This document shows, one piece after another, positions 1 through 8,475 of a stretch of DNA of 64,000 nt. The notes under the pieces are model-generated. The model searched no databases, was not told the DNA's origin, and worked only from the letters and a program-made list of their open reading frames with translations. This DNA comes from QHXQ01 sp036389395 (lineage in GTDB: Bacteria; Acidobacteriota; Blastocatellia; Pyrinomonadales; Pyrinomonadaceae): positions 20,303 to 84,302 of the forward strand of contig DASVPY010000020.1 in the NCBI GenBank assembly GCA_036389395.1. The letters are read 5' to 3'. A program made the translations under genes and the position numbers. Numbering within the stretch: the stretch's first letter is position 1; each line of letters begins with the position of its first letter.

Positions 1-633
1 GGCTTCGCCGCGGGCTGCGTGCTGGCGCTGCTGGTCGGCTACAAGCGGCCGGGCCCGCGCGGCTCGGTCGCCGTCGTGTGGCACGTCCTGCAAGTCGCGG
101 CCCTCGCGCTCGTCGCCGTCAGCTTCGGCGAGGTCGCGCGCCACATGGGCGAGGCCCGCCCGCACTTCGACAACGCGGGCGCGCGGCTCGTCAGGTCGAA
201 CGGTCTCGACATAGACGGCTACATCAGCGCGATGAACGAGGGGCAGCGCGCCTTCCACGCGCTCAGGGCCGGCGAGGCGGACGCGGCGGCGGCCAACCGC
301 GCCGTCGAACAACTCGACCGCGTCCGGCCCTTCGAGCCGCAGGCGGACGCCTTGCGCGGCGAGCTGAAGCAACTCGTCGTGCGCGCGGGCGAGTACGCCG
401 CGCGCCCCGACAAGGAGCGGCGCACGCCGCAGGCGCTCGCCGAAGCCAAGCGGCTCGACAAGGATTTCGCCGACTGGGAGACGCGCTCCGACAGTTGGGT
501 CAAAACCGAGGGGCAGAAATACGGTCTGCGCTTGTTGGAGCCGGGGGAGGGCGAACAGCAAGAGCAGCCGCGCGAGGGCGCGCCGCCCGCCGACCGGCAA
601 AAGGGCCAGACGCCCGCGCCGCCCGACAAGTGA
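1..633 (+). CDS. C-terminal part of a membrane protein, possibly rhomboid family (5' truncated by window edge)
   Basis: The reading frame is open from base 1 and ends at TGA 631-633, so the true start lies upstream. The visible part begins with two hydrophobic stretches separated by a short basic loop (GYKRPGP), the first rich in small residues (GFAAGC). About 160 polar residues follow, with helical charged segments and a Pro/Gln/Glu-rich tail. A Gly/Ala-rich last helix followed by a basic loop is typical of the end of a rhomboid protease core, but the catalytic Ser and His would lie upstream and cannot be seen. The rhomboid assignment is therefore only a suggestion; a generic membrane protein with a soluble C-terminal domain fits equally well. 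Confidence 0.5.
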   Translation, partial: GFAAGCVLALLVGYKRPGPRGSVAVVWHVLQVAALALVAVSFGEVARHMGEARPHFDNAGARLVRSNGLDIDGYISAMNEGQRAFHALRAGEADAAAANRAVEQLDRVRPFEPQADALRGELKQLVVRAGEYAARPDKERRTPQALAEAKRLDKDFADWETRSDSWVKTEGQKYGLRLLEPGEGEQQEQPREGAPPADRQKGQTPAPPDK

Positions 634-721
634 GCGTGCGCCCCGCGTCGCGCTTCAGGCCGTGAACGACGCGACACGCTTTAAGCCGCGAACAATTTCA
701 GACAGGAGAAGCTAACTAACG

Positions 722-1612
722 ATGGCGATTCAGAAAGTGGGTGTGCTCGGCTGCGGCCTGATGGGTTCGGGCATCGCGCAGACGGCGGCCACCGCCGGCT
801 TCGACGTGACGGTGCGCGAGGTGACGAACGAGTTGTGCGAGCGCGGCTTCGCCGGCATTGATAAGTCGCTGGCGAAGTTCGCCGAGAAGGGCACGATCAC
901 GGCCGAGGAGCAGGCGGCCATCCGCGGCCGTTTGCGCGGCACGACCAACCTCGAAGACCTCGCCGACTGCGACATCATCATCGAAGCGATCATCGAGAAC
1001 CTCGATCTCAAGCGCGAGACCTACCAGCAGCTCGACCGGCTCTGCAAGCCGGAGACGATCTTCGCCTCCAACACCTCCTCGCTCTCGATCACGGAGATGC
1101 TGACGGCGACCGCCGCCGCGCGCCAGCGCCGCTTCATCGGGCTGCACTTCTTCAACCCCGTGCCGCTGATGAAGCTGGTCGAAGTCATCCGCACGATCCT
1201 GACGGACGAGGCGGTCTACGACGAGGCGGTCGAGTTCGGCCGCCGGCTCGGCAAAGTGCCGGTGCGCGCCGACGACCGCAGCGGCTTCATCGTCAACCGC
1301 CTGCTCGTGCCCTACCTGCTCGACGCGATCCGCGCGCTCGAAGAGGGCGTCGGCTCCGTCGTGGACATAGACAACGCGATGAAGCTCGGCTGCGGCTACC
1401 CGATGGGCCCGCTGACGCTGCTGGACTTCGTCGGCCTCGACACGACCTACTACATCGCCGAGATCATGTTCGCGGAGTTCCGCGAGCGCCGCTTCGCCCC
1501 GCCCCCGCTCCTCAAGCGCATGGTCATGGCCGGCCTCTACGGGCGCAAGACCGGGCGCGGCTTCTACGACTACGCCGACGCCAAGAACCCCCAGCCGATG
1601 AAGCTGGTGTGA
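722..1612 (+). CDS. hbd: 3-hydroxybutyryl-CoA / 3-hydroxyacyl-CoA dehydrogenase
   Basis: The protein has 296 residues, the usual length for the short stand-alone enzyme. It oxidises 3-hydroxyacyl-CoA to 3-ketoacyl-CoA with NAD+ (or the reverse) in fatty-acid or butanoate metabolism, in the cytoplasm. An N-terminal Rossmann loop GCGLMGSG (residues 10-17) is followed by the conserved catalytic HFFNP motif with His near residue 142. A typical all-helical C-terminal dimerisation domain ends in GRKTGRGFYDY. The start is ATG 722, preceded by a purine-rich AGGAGAAG about 10 bases upstream. The next gene on the same strand is an enoyl-CoA hydratase, the neighbouring step of beta-oxidation, so the two are probably co-expressed although a hairpin repeat separates them. 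Confidence 0.93.
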   Translation: MAIQKVGVLGCGLMGSGIAQTAATAGFDVTVREVTNELCERGFAGIDKSLAKFAEKGTITAEEQAAIRGRLRGTTNLEDLADCDIIIEAIIENLDLKRETYQQLDRLCKPETIFASNTSSLSITEMLTATAAARQRRFIGLHFFNPVPLMKLVEVIRTILTDEAVYDEAVEFGRRLGKVPVRADDRSGFIVNRLLVPYLLDAIRALEEGVGSVVDIDNAMKLGCGYPMGPLTLLDFVGLDTTYYIAEIMFAEFRERRFAPPPLLKRMVMAGLYGRKTGRGFYDYADAKNPQPMKLV

Positions 1613-1618
1613 GGCATC

Positions 1619-1691
1619 GTTCAAAGTTCAAGGTTCAACGTTCAAGGTTAGCTGCTATCGAACCTTGAACTTTGAACCTTGAACTTTGAAC
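1619..1691. repeat. Heptad hairpin element, GTTCAAG/CTTGAAC family
   Basis: Left arm 1619-1649 is four 7-nt units (GTTCAAA, GTTCAAG, GTTCAAC, GTTCAAG). Right arm 1661-1691 is its reverse complement with one mismatch over 31 bp, and the loop is 11 nt. The right arm runs into the start region of the enoyl-CoA hydratase gene. Other copies lie at 38511-38579 and 60116-60193. Confidence 0.95.
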
Positions 1692-1702
1692 TCAGACGAA
1701 CC

Positions 1703-2482
1703 TTGAACTCCGATCTCATCGTCGAAGCGCGCGGCGCGGTGCTCGGCGTGACGCTGAACCGGCCGGCGAAGCGGAACGCGCTGACGGGCGCGATGCTCGC
1801 GCAACTGGCCGCCGTCTTCGCGGACGTGGCGGCGCGGCGCGACCTGCGCGCCGTCATCCTGCGCGCCGCGGGGCCGGACTTCTGCGCCGGGACGGACATC
1901 AACGAGTTAACGGAACTGGACGAAGCGGGCGCGCGGCGCAAGGCGGCCGAGGGGCAGGCGGTGTGCGACGCGATTGAGTTGTGCGGCACGCCCGTCGTCG
2001 CGGCGGTGCAGGGCGCGGCGGCGGGCGGCGGCTGCGAGTTGGCGCTGGCGTGCCACCTGCGCGTGGCCGCCCGTGACGCGAGCTTCCGGCTGCCGGAGGT
2101 CGAACTGGGCGTCATCCCCGCTTACGGCGGCACGCAGCGGCTCGCGCGCCTCACGGGGCCGGGCCGCGCCTTCGCCGCGCTCCTCGCGGGCGACGACCTC
2201 ACGGCGGCCGAAGCCCTGCGGCTCGGTCTCGTCCAGAGCGTACACGCGCCGGCCGATCTGCCGGCGGCGGCCGACCGACTCGCGGCCGCGATCACAGAGA
2301 CGGCCGCGCCGCTCGCCGTGCGCGCCTGCCTCGAAGCCGTCACGCGCGGCGCGCGCCTGCCGCTCGCAGAAGGTCTCCAACTCGAAGCCGAACTCTTCGG
2401 CCGCCTCTTCGCCACCGCCGACGTGCGCGAAGGCACGCGCGCCTTCCTGGAGAAGCGCCGGCCGGAATTTAAAGGACAGTAG
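1703..2482 (+). CDS. Enoyl-CoA hydratase/isomerase (crotonase) family protein
   Basis: The protein has 259 residues from TTG 1703, typical of crotonases that hydrate trans-2-enoyl-CoA. The oxyanion-hole and active-site motifs are clear: FCAGTDINEL, then GGGCELALACH with Glu112, then LPEVELGVIP with Glu132. The two Glu are spaced 20 residues apart as in rat crotonase, so hydratase activity is likely. The frame stays open upstream to a TTG at 1679, which lies inside the right arm of a heptad hairpin and would add repeat-encoded residues. No ATG is available, so the start is uncertain between the two TTG codons. It follows the hydroxyacyl-CoA dehydrogenase, giving two consecutive beta-oxidation steps. 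Substrate chain length cannot be read from the sequence. Confidence 0.88.
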   Translation: MNSDLIVEARGAVLGVTLNRPAKRNALTGAMLAQLAAVFADVAARRDLRAVILRAAGPDFCAGTDINELTELDEAGARRKAAEGQAVCDAIELCGTPVVAAVQGAAAGGGCELALACHLRVAARDASFRLPEVELGVIPAYGGTQRLARLTGPGRAFAALLAGDDLTAAEALRLGLVQSVHAPADLPAAADRLAAAITETAAPLAVRACLEAVTRGARLPLAEGLQLEAELFGRLFATADVREGTRAFLEKRRPEFKGQ

Positions 2483-2730
2483 GCAGGAGTCAGGAGTCAG
2501 AAGCCAGAAGAGAATTAGAGGCCGGCAGGCGGCAGGCGGAAGACGAACGGCCGGCCTCTGCTGATGAGTGGCCCGCTTCTCGCTTTGACTCCCGCTCCCT
2601 CCTTCCGGTTTCCGCTTTCTGACTTCTGAAGTCAGAAGAATAGCCCGCTCCTCATTCTAGCTTCTGGCTTCTGGCTCCTGGCTGCTGCTCCCGTTTTCGT
2701 CCCCACTTGTCACTCGTCACTCGTCACTCT
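2482..2730. repeat. Heptad hairpin element, CAGAAGC/CTTCTGG family, plus a GTCACTC heptad run
   Basis: This fills most of the ~300-base gap before ribH. Left arm 2482-2510 (GGCAGGA, GTCAGGA, GTCAGAA, GCCAGAA) pairs with right arm 2655-2687 (TTCTGGC, TTCTGGC, TCCTGGC). A small internal hairpin lies at 2616-2640. At 2706-2730 a second heptad type (TTGTCAC, TCGTCAC, TCGTCAC) appears without an inverted partner. I see no gene in the gap. Confidence 0.85.
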
Positions 2731-2779
2731 ATACTGCGTTTGCATCAATCCCTATGCAACTCGGAGTCGCCAAAGTCTC

Positions 2780-3256
2780 TTGCAACCCGTGACACATCAA
2801 GGCCGGCTGAACGCCGCGGGCTTTCGGTTCGCGTTGGTGTCGAGTCGCTGGAACGACTTCCTGACGGCGCGGCTCGTCGAGGGCGCGCTCGACGCGCTCG
2901 AACGTTTGGGCGCGGCCGCCGAAGCGGTGGCGCACTTCCGCGTGCCCGGCTCGTTCGAGATTCCGCTGGTCGCGCGCAAGCTGGCCGCGTCCGGCAAGTA
3001 CGACGCCGTCGTCTGCCTCGGCACGGTCATCCGCGGGCTGACGCCGCACTTCGAGTACGTCGCGGGCGAGGTCACGAAGGGCATCGCGCAGGCGGGCATG
3101 GAGACGGGCGTGCCGGTCGTCTACGGCATCGTCACCGCCGACACGTTGGAGCAGGCGATTGATCGGGCCGGCGTCAAAGCCGGCAACAAAGGGTTCGAGG
3201 CCGCAATGGCGGCCGTCGAGTTGGTCAATCTTTATAAGGAAGCGTTTACCGATTGA
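2780..3256 (+). CDS. ribH: 6,7-dimethyl-8-ribityllumazine synthase
   Basis: This is the penultimate enzyme of riboflavin synthesis. It condenses 5-amino-6-ribitylaminouracil with 3,4-dihydroxy-2-butanone 4-phosphate and normally assembles into pentamers or 60-mer capsids. The 158-residue length is normal. Conserved features are SRWNDFLT near the N-terminus, VPGSFEIPL, GTVIRG, and the catalytic His at about residue 90 in TPHFEYV. GNKG near the C-terminus is the phosphate-site region. The start is either TTG 2780 or GTG 2789; neither has a strong ribosome-binding site and no in-frame ATG exists nearby. The ribH-nusB order is common in bacteria and supports the call. Confidence 0.95.
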   Translation: MQPVTHQGRLNAAGFRFALVSSRWNDFLTARLVEGALDALERLGAAAEAVAHFRVPGSFEIPLVARKLAASGKYDAVVCLGTVIRGLTPHFEYVAGEVTKGIAQAGMETGVPVVYGIVTADTLEQAIDRAGVKAGNKGFEAAMAAVELVNLYKEAFTD

Positions 3257-3258
3257 GT

Positions 3259-3339
3259 GATTGCGGAGTGCGGAGTGCGGATTAACAGAACTGCGCTGGT
3301 CTTTTTAATCCGCACTCCGCACTCCGCACTCCGCAATCC
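3259..3339. repeat. Heptad hairpin element, CGGAGTG/CACTCCG family
   Basis: Left arm 3259-3285 (GATTGCGGAGTGCGGAGTGC and onward) pairs with right arm 3305-3339. The right arm carries one extra heptad unit, so unit number differs between the arms. It sits between the ribH stop and the nusB start and has no T-run on the gene strand after the right arm, so it is not a standard terminator. Confidence 0.9.
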
Positions 3340-3353
3340 ATTCATGGGGTGTT

Positions 3354-3881
3354 ATGGGTTCCAGGCGTAAGGCGCGCGAGTGCGCCTTGCAGATGCTCTT
3401 TGCGGCGGACGTGGCGGGCGGGCAGTTGCGGCTCGACGAGTTGGTGCACGACTACTGGGCGGAGCTGTCCGAGGGCGAGCAGCAGGAGGCGGCGCGCGAC
3501 TTCGCCACCCGGCTCGTGACCGGCACGCTCGCGCACCTCGCGGAGATCGACGAGCGGATCAAGTCGCGCGCCGAGCACTGGCGCATCTCGCGCATGGCGG
3601 TCGTGGATCGTAACGTGCTGCGCCTCGCCGTCTACGAGTTCCTGCACGAGCCGACGCCGCGCACCGTCGTCATCAACGAGGCCTTGGAGATCGCGCGCCG
3701 CTTCTCGACCTTCGAGGCCACGCAGTTCATCAACGGCATCCTCGACGCCATCAAGCGCGACCTCGATCACGAGCGCCCGCAAGCGCCCCCCGCCCCCGGC
3801 CACAAGCCCGACGACGACGAGACCGCCGACAACGACGCCCACGACGGCGACGACGAAGAGCGCATCGCGTCGGCGAGCTAA
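3354..3881 (+). CDS. nusB: Transcription antitermination protein NusB
   Basis: The protein has 175 residues: a core of about 145 typical of NusB plus an Asp/Glu/His-rich acidic tail of about 30. NusB binds boxA RNA with NusE (S10) to suppress termination in rRNA operons. Matching sequence includes the N-terminal SRRKAREC.LQMLFA, the mid-protein DRNVLRLAVYEF and VVINEALEIARRFS, and FINGILDAI. The start is ATG 3354 in GTTATGGG, directly followed by the SRRKARE signature expected at the N-terminus. It is downstream of ribH on the same strand, with a heptad hairpin between. The acidic tail (DDDETADNDAHDGDDEE) is not part of the conserved domain and is probably disordered. Confidence 0.94.
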   Translation: MGSRRKARECALQMLFAADVAGGQLRLDELVHDYWAELSEGEQQEAARDFATRLVTGTLAHLAEIDERIKSRAEHWRISRMAVVDRNVLRLAVYEFLHEPTPRTVVINEALEIARRFSTFEATQFINGILDAIKRDLDHERPQAPPAPGHKPDDDETADNDAHDGDDEERIASAS

Positions 3882-3913
3882 AGTAGAAGGGCGCAGGGCG
3901 GAAGCGAAGTGGA

Positions 3914-4036
3914 AAGGCGCAGGGCGAAGGGCGAAAGTTAGGACGGCGCTGCGCGCCGAGCTTTTTCAGATGCTCATCTGAAAAAAAGATCACGCCGTCA
4001 GGCGTGTCCTAACTTTCGCCCTTCGCCCTGCGCCTT
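3914..4036. repeat. Heptad hairpin element, GGCGAAG/CTTCGCC family, 31-bp perfect arms
   Basis: Arms 3914-3944 and 4006-4036 are perfect reverse complements over 31 bp. They are built from units GGCGCAG, GGCGAAG, GGCGAAA and GTTAGGAC. They enclose a smaller hairpin with T/A runs (3961-3988). The element lies exactly between the convergent nusB and amidase genes. Confidence 0.93.
3961..3988. terminator. Bidirectional intrinsic terminator between nusB and amidase
   Basis: The palindrome CAGATG-CT-CATCTG is flanked by TTTTT on the left and AAAAAAA on the right. Transcripts from either side would therefore end a stem in a U-run. It sits between convergent genes and inside a larger heptad hairpin. 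Confidence 0.7.
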
Positions 4037-4042
4037 GCGCCT

Positions 4043-5461
4043 TTAGAGTTGCGGTCGCCGCTTGTGCCAGTCCGTCGCCTGCTGGTAGCGGGCGGCGACG
4101 GCGACGAGGAGGTCTTCGCTCCAGGCGGGGCCGACGAACTGGATGCCGGTGGGCAGACCGGCCTGGCCGAAGCCGTTGGGCACGGAGATCGCGGGCACGC
4201 CGACGGCGTTGCTCGCGCCGATGGGCGACGCGGCGGTGACGCCCGGCCACGCCTCGCCGAAGCTCTTGGCGACGGGGTACGAGACGGTCGCGCGCGAAGG
4301 GGCGACGAGCAGGTCGAAGCCCTTGAACATCTCGGCCCACGCACGCCGCATCGGCGCGCGCAGGCGCATCGCGTGCAGGTAGTCAACGGCCGGCACGAGC
4401 AGCATCGCGTAGCCGCCGATGCGATCTTCGGGCACGGCCAGCTCCTTCGCGCGCCCCGACTCGATCAGCTCGCGGAACGCGCTCCCGCCCTCCGCGTCCA
4501 CAATCGTCCCGACCACAGGCCCGTAAGGGAAGTCCGGCAGCTTCACGTCCATCTTGACCTCGGCGAATTTCTTGAACCACTCGACCGAGGCGAGGAAGTT
4601 GGCACGCACTTCCGCCTGCGCCTTCTCGTAGGAGTCCTTCAGGACGCCGACGCGTAGGCGTTGCAGGCGCGCGGAGCTGAGGCGCGCGAGCGCGTCGGAC
4701 GGATAACGAAAAGGCTTGTCGTGCGAGGTCGGGTCGAGCGGGTCGCGCCCGGCGATGGCGGCGAGCACGAGACCGCAGTCGGCCGCCGAACGGCACATCG
4801 GCCCGAGCTTGTCGAGCGTCCACGCCAAGGCCATCGCGCCGTGGCGCGAGACGCGCCCGTAGGTGGGCCTGAGACCCGTCACGCCGCAGAAGGCCGCGGG
4901 CGTGATGATCGAGCCGGAAGTCTCCGAGCCGATGGCGAAGGCGACGAGACCGGCGGCGACCGCCGCGCCCGGCCCCGAAGACGAGCCGCCGCTCCAATAC
5001 TCCGTGTTCCAGGGCGTGCGCCCCGCGCCCGTCAGACTCGCCTCGGCGTGGTTGTAGCCCATGCCGCCCGCCAGTTCGACCATCGCCAGCTTCGCCAAGA
5101 GGATCGCGCCCGCCGCGCGCAGACGCTTGATGACCGTCGCGTCCTCTTTAAAGCGTTGCTCCTTGTAAGGCGCAGCGCCCCAGGTGGTCGGCGCGTCGCG
5201 CGTCGCCAGCAGGTCTTTCGCGCCCCAGGGGATGCCGTGCAGCGGCCCGCGGTAACGCCCCTGCTTGATCTCGCGCTCGGCCTGCCGCGCTTCGCGCAAC
5301 GCGCTCTCGCGCATGACGGTGACGACCGCGCCGAGCCGCGGGCCGTGTCGTTCGAGCCGTTCGAGATATCCAGTTGTCAACTCGACGGGCGAGAGCGTGC
5401 GCGCGCGCAACTGCGCGCCCAACTCCGTGACGGAAGCGAAGAAGATGTCGTCGCTGAGCAT
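4043..5461 (-). CDS. Amidase (amidase signature family)
   Basis: The protein has 472 residues. Amidase-signature enzymes hydrolyse amide bonds with a Ser-cisSer-Lys triad. All three are visible: Lys82 in GIPWGAKDLL, Ser160 in YWSGGSSSG and Ser184 in GSETSGSII; the 24-residue Ser-Ser spacing matches the family. There is no gatB or gatC nearby and the C-terminal half diverges from GatA, so a tRNA amidotransferase role is unlikely; the substrate is unknown. The stop codon lies just beyond the heptad hairpin shared with nusB. The gene directly upstream (5486-5857) encodes a small Tat-signal protein only 24 bases away, suggesting a two-gene operon. Confidence 0.88.
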   Translation of the reverse strand: MLSDDIFFASVTELGAQLRARTLSPVELTTGYLERLERHGPRLGAVVTVMRESALREARQAEREIKQGRYRGPLHGIPWGAKDLLATRDAPTTWGAAPYKEQRFKEDATVIKRLRAAGAILLAKLAMVELAGGMGYNHAEASLTGAGRTPWNTEYWSGGSSSGPGAAVAAGLVAFAIGSETSGSIITPAAFCGVTGLRPTYGRVSRHGAMALAWTLDKLGPMCRSAADCGLVLAAIAGRDPLDPTSHDKPFRYPSDALARLSSARLQRLRVGVLKDSYEKAQAEVRANFLASVEWFKKFAEVKMDVKLPDFPYGPVVGTIVDAEGGSAFRELIESGRAKELAVPEDRIGGYAMLLVPAVDYLHAMRLRAPMRRAWAEMFKGFDLLVAPSRATVSYPVAKSFGEAWPGVTAASPIGASNAVGVPAISVPNGFGQAGLPTGIQFVGPAWSEDLLVAVAARYQQATDWHKRRPQL

Positions 5462-5485
5462 GATGACGAAAGCGGGCGGCGGGGT

Positions 5486-5857
5486 TCAGGCGTTGAAGAC
5501 GAAATCCGGCTCGTCGGCGTTCTCAAGTTTGGTGGCGCGCAGGCGCTCGCCGGTGCGGACGTTGCCTTCGAGGTCGCGCGTGACGCGCGCCAACTCGTCC
5601 GGCGTCAGCTTGTCGCCGAAGCGGAGGCGCGCGACCTCGCCGTAGGCGACGGCGAGGGGCGAGGGCGGTTGTTGCTGTTGCGGCGTCGGCGTCGCGTCGG
5701 GCTTGGGCGGCGCGGTCGCCTCGCGGGTCGCGGGCGGCGTCTGCGCTTGGGTCAGCGTGGCGGCGAGCGGGGCGGCGGCGAGCGCGGTCGCCACGGCTTT
5801 GGCGAAACGGCGGCGCGCGTGGTCGGGCGCGCGCTCTGTGCGCGGCGGCTTCTTCAT
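5486..5857 (-). CDS. Small hypothetical protein with twin-arginine signal
   Basis: The protein has 123 residues. The N-terminus has ARRRFAKAVATAL, close to the Tat consensus (RRxF), then a hydrophobic Ala-rich stretch and a probable cleavage site near TQAQT. A Pro/Thr/Gln-rich linker and about 60 residues with a short conserved-looking module (AYGEVARLRFGDKL, LTRDLEGN, VRTGERLRATKLENADEPDFVF) follow. That module resembles the spacer proteins placed beside exported amidases and GMC-type oxidoreductases in soil bacteria, but I cannot name a family with confidence. It lies upstream of and co-directional with the amidase, with a 24-base gap, so translational coupling is plausible. Confidence 0.72.
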   Translation of the reverse strand: MKKPPRTERAPDHARRRFAKAVATALAAAPLAATLTQAQTPPATREATAPPKPDATPTPQQQQPPSPLAVAYGEVARLRFGDKLTPDELARVTRDLEGNVRTGERLRATKLENADEPDFVFNA

Positions 5858-5937
5858 GGGCGTTTCACGACCGGCGGTTTGGTTTAAGACTTACGCCGCG
5901 AAGCTATAACACGCGGGCCGGCGCGGCGCAAACAACT

Positions 5938-8442
5938 TCACGGCACGAGGACGATCTCGTGGACTTCCGCGGCCTCGGCGGGCGACAGGTGGACGCGCAG
6001 GCGGCGCGTGTCGCGGTCGAAGGAGACTTCGCGGGCGTCGCGCCCGCCGATGAGCACGCCCTTGGGGCGCTCGCTCAGGCCGAGGAACTCAACCGCGCCG
6101 AGCGTGCGCGCGTCGGCGAACGTGCCGCCGCGCGAGAAGCGCAGGGCGTTGCCGCGCAGCGTGCTGTTGGTGACGCGCACAGTGCCGCGCCGGTAGTCGT
6201 AGCCTTCGCCCGCGTCTTCATAGAAGCGGCCCGCGGCGGCTTGCGCGCCCGTGGCGACGACGAGGCCGAAGGGCGCGCGCGCCATCTCGCCCGTGTGCTG
6301 CACGACGGGCTGCACGGGCACGACCGCACCCACGCGCACGAAGAGCGGCAGGCGTTCGAGCGGTGCGGGGACGAGCGTGGCCGTGCCGCCTTCGTAACGC
6401 GCGCCCGTCCACCAGTCGAGCCAGGCGTCGCCGCGCGGGAAGTAGACGGGGCGCGCGGTCGCGCCCGGTTCCAGGACGGGCGCGACGAGCAAGTCGTCGC
6501 CGACGAGGAACTCGCCCAACGCGAGCGGCGGATCGTAGACGGCGTAGTCCGCCGGGTAGTTGAACCAGAGCGGGCGCATGACGGGCACGCCGTTCTGCGT
6601 GTGCTCCTGGAAGACCGTGTAGAGGTAAGGCAGCAGCCGGTAGCGCAGTTCGATTGACGCGCGGTTGATGCGCTCGTAAGTGTCGCCGAAGGCCCAAGGC
6701 TCGCGCGCGGCCGACTCGTTGTTCGAGTGCGTGCGGCAGAAGGGCGTGAGCGCGGCGGCTTGCAGCCAGCGCGCGTAGAGTTCGGGCGTGGTGCTGCCGG
6801 CGAAGCCGCCCACGTCCGCGCCGACGAACGGCACGCCCGACACCGACAGGTTCGTCAGCATCGGCACGGAGAGCGCGAGGTGTTCCCAACTCGGCACGTT
6901 GTCGCCCGTCCAGACCGCGGAGTAGCGCTGCACGCCCGCGTAGCCGGCGCGCGTGAGGACGAAGGGCCGCGCGTCCGTTCGGAGTTGTTGCACGCCCTCG
7001 AAGGTGGCGCGCGCCATCTGCATCCCGTAGACGTTGTGGTAGCGCGCGTGCGTGCCGGGCTGGCCGTCGCCCGCGTGGCGCACGTCGAGGGGGAAAGTCT
7101 TGGCGGGGTCGTGCGCGAGGTTAGGCTGGGGCGGGTTCTTCTCGGGCGGGAACGTGGCCGGCTCGTTCATGTCGTTCCAGAAGCCGCTGATGCCGTCGTC
7201 CAAATTCTGCCGGTAGAGCGCGCCGAACCAGGCGCGCGTGCGCGGGTTCGTGAAGTCGGGGAAGGCGCACAGGCCGGGCCACACCTTCGCGTGAAACTCC
7301 GAGCCGTCGGCCGCCTGGCAGAAGAACCCTTGCGCGCGCCCTTCGCGGTACGCCGGGTAAGTGTCATCCACCTTGATGCCGGGGTCTATGATGACGACGG
7401 TGCGCAAACCTTGGGCGCGCAGGTCTGCGAGCAGGCGCGGCGGGTCGGGGAACTTCTGTTTGTCCCAGGTGAAGATGCGGAAGCCGTCCATGTAGTCAAT
7501 GTCGAAGTAGATGACATCGGCCGGGATGTGGCGCTCGCGGAAGCCGCGCGCCACCTCGCGCACCTTGCTTTCGGGGAAGTAGGAATAGCGCGACTGCTGG
7601 TAGCCGAGCGCCCAGAGCGGCGGCAAGGGCGTGCGCCCGGTCAACTCCGTGTACTCGCGCAGGACTTCTTTCGGCGTGCGCGCGGGGCCGCCGGTGAAGA
7701 CGTAGTAGTTCAACTCGCCGCCGGGCGCGCCGAAGGTGTAGCGCCGCGGGTCGCTGCGCCCCATGTCGAAGTGCGTGCGGTAGGTGTTATCGAAGAACAG
7801 CCCGTAGGCCTTGCCCTGCCGGAGCGCGACGAAGAAGGGGATGGACTCGTAGATCGGATCAAGCCCGGCGGGGTAGGCGTAGGTGTCCGTGTTCCACATG
7901 GCGAACGCCTGGTTGTGGCGCGCTTCGCCCGTCGCCTTCTCGCCGAAGCCGTAGTAGAACTCGAACGGGTCGCGCCGCTTCGTCGCCTCGACTGCGCCGT
8001 CCGCCAGATCGAAGGAGACGGGGCGGGTCGGATCGTCTTCGACGACGAGATTGCCGGCCGCGTCGTAGACGCTGATGAGGAACGGGCGGCGGTTGACGCG
8101 GATGCGCGCGCCGGGCACGTCGCGCGTCGTGATCTCAAGCGCGCCCGCGGTCTCGCGCACGACGGCGGCGACCGTCTTGCGATCTCTTGATTCAACCGCG
8201 TAAGAGAAGTCGCGCGCGAACGTGCCTGTGGGCGCGAGCCGCACGCGCGCCACCTGCAAGTCGTGGAGCGTGACGGCGACGCGCGCGCCGCTTGAGAGCG
8301 TGAGCACGACGCCGTCCGTCTGCCGCGCGACCGCCACGACGTGGCCCGCCCCGCGCCAAGCGCCCGCCGCCGGCACGAACAAGCAGCACAACAGCGCCGC
8401 GGCGCACGCCACCCGCCGCCGAATTAACAAGCTCCTCATCAA
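5938..8442 (-). CDS. Secreted glycoside hydrolase family 31 (alpha-glucosidase / alpha-xylosidase type)
   Basis: The protein has 834 residues. An N-terminal signal peptide (RRRVACAAALLCCLFVPAAG) implies export. A galactose-mutarotase-like N-terminal domain (to about residue 240) precedes a (beta/alpha)8 domain. The catalytic nucleophile Asp lies in GFWNDMNEPA (near residue 422) and the general acid/base Asp in WTGDN about 100 residues later. Substrate-site sequences VGADVGGFAG and HSNNESAAREPW are present. A beta-sandwich C-terminal region ends the protein. These features define GH31, which releases alpha-linked glucose or xylose from the non-reducing end; the exact substrate cannot be assigned. 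It is followed, on the same strand and upstream in the window, by a signal-peptide amidohydrolase. Confidence 0.92.
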   Translation of the reverse strand: MMRSLLIRRRVACAAALLCCLFVPAAGAWRGAGHVVAVARQTDGVVLTLSSGARVAVTLHDLQVARVRLAPTGTFARDFSYAVESRDRKTVAAVVRETAGALEITTRDVPGARIRVNRRPFLISVYDAAGNLVVEDDPTRPVSFDLADGAVEATKRRDPFEFYYGFGEKATGEARHNQAFAMWNTDTYAYPAGLDPIYESIPFFVALRQGKAYGLFFDNTYRTHFDMGRSDPRRYTFGAPGGELNYYVFTGGPARTPKEVLREYTELTGRTPLPPLWALGYQQSRYSYFPESKVREVARGFRERHIPADVIYFDIDYMDGFRIFTWDKQKFPDPPRLLADLRAQGLRTVVIIDPGIKVDDTYPAYREGRAQGFFCQAADGSEFHAKVWPGLCAFPDFTNPRTRAWFGALYRQNLDDGISGFWNDMNEPATFPPEKNPPQPNLAHDPAKTFPLDVRHAGDGQPGTHARYHNVYGMQMARATFEGVQQLRTDARPFVLTRAGYAGVQRYSAVWTGDNVPSWEHLALSVPMLTNLSVSGVPFVGADVGGFAGSTTPELYARWLQAAALTPFCRTHSNNESAAREPWAFGDTYERINRASIELRYRLLPYLYTVFQEHTQNGVPVMRPLWFNYPADYAVYDPPLALGEFLVGDDLLVAPVLEPGATARPVYFPRGDAWLDWWTGARYEGGTATLVPAPLERLPLFVRVGAVVPVQPVVQHTGEMARAPFGLVVATGAQAAAGRFYEDAGEGYDYRRGTVRVTNSTLRGNALRFSRGGTFADARTLGAVEFLGLSERPKGVLIGGRDAREVSFDRDTRRLRVHLSPAEAAEVHEIVLVP

Positions 8443-8475
8443 GCCTCGTGTCCCTCCAGGTTTACGCGGGCCGAA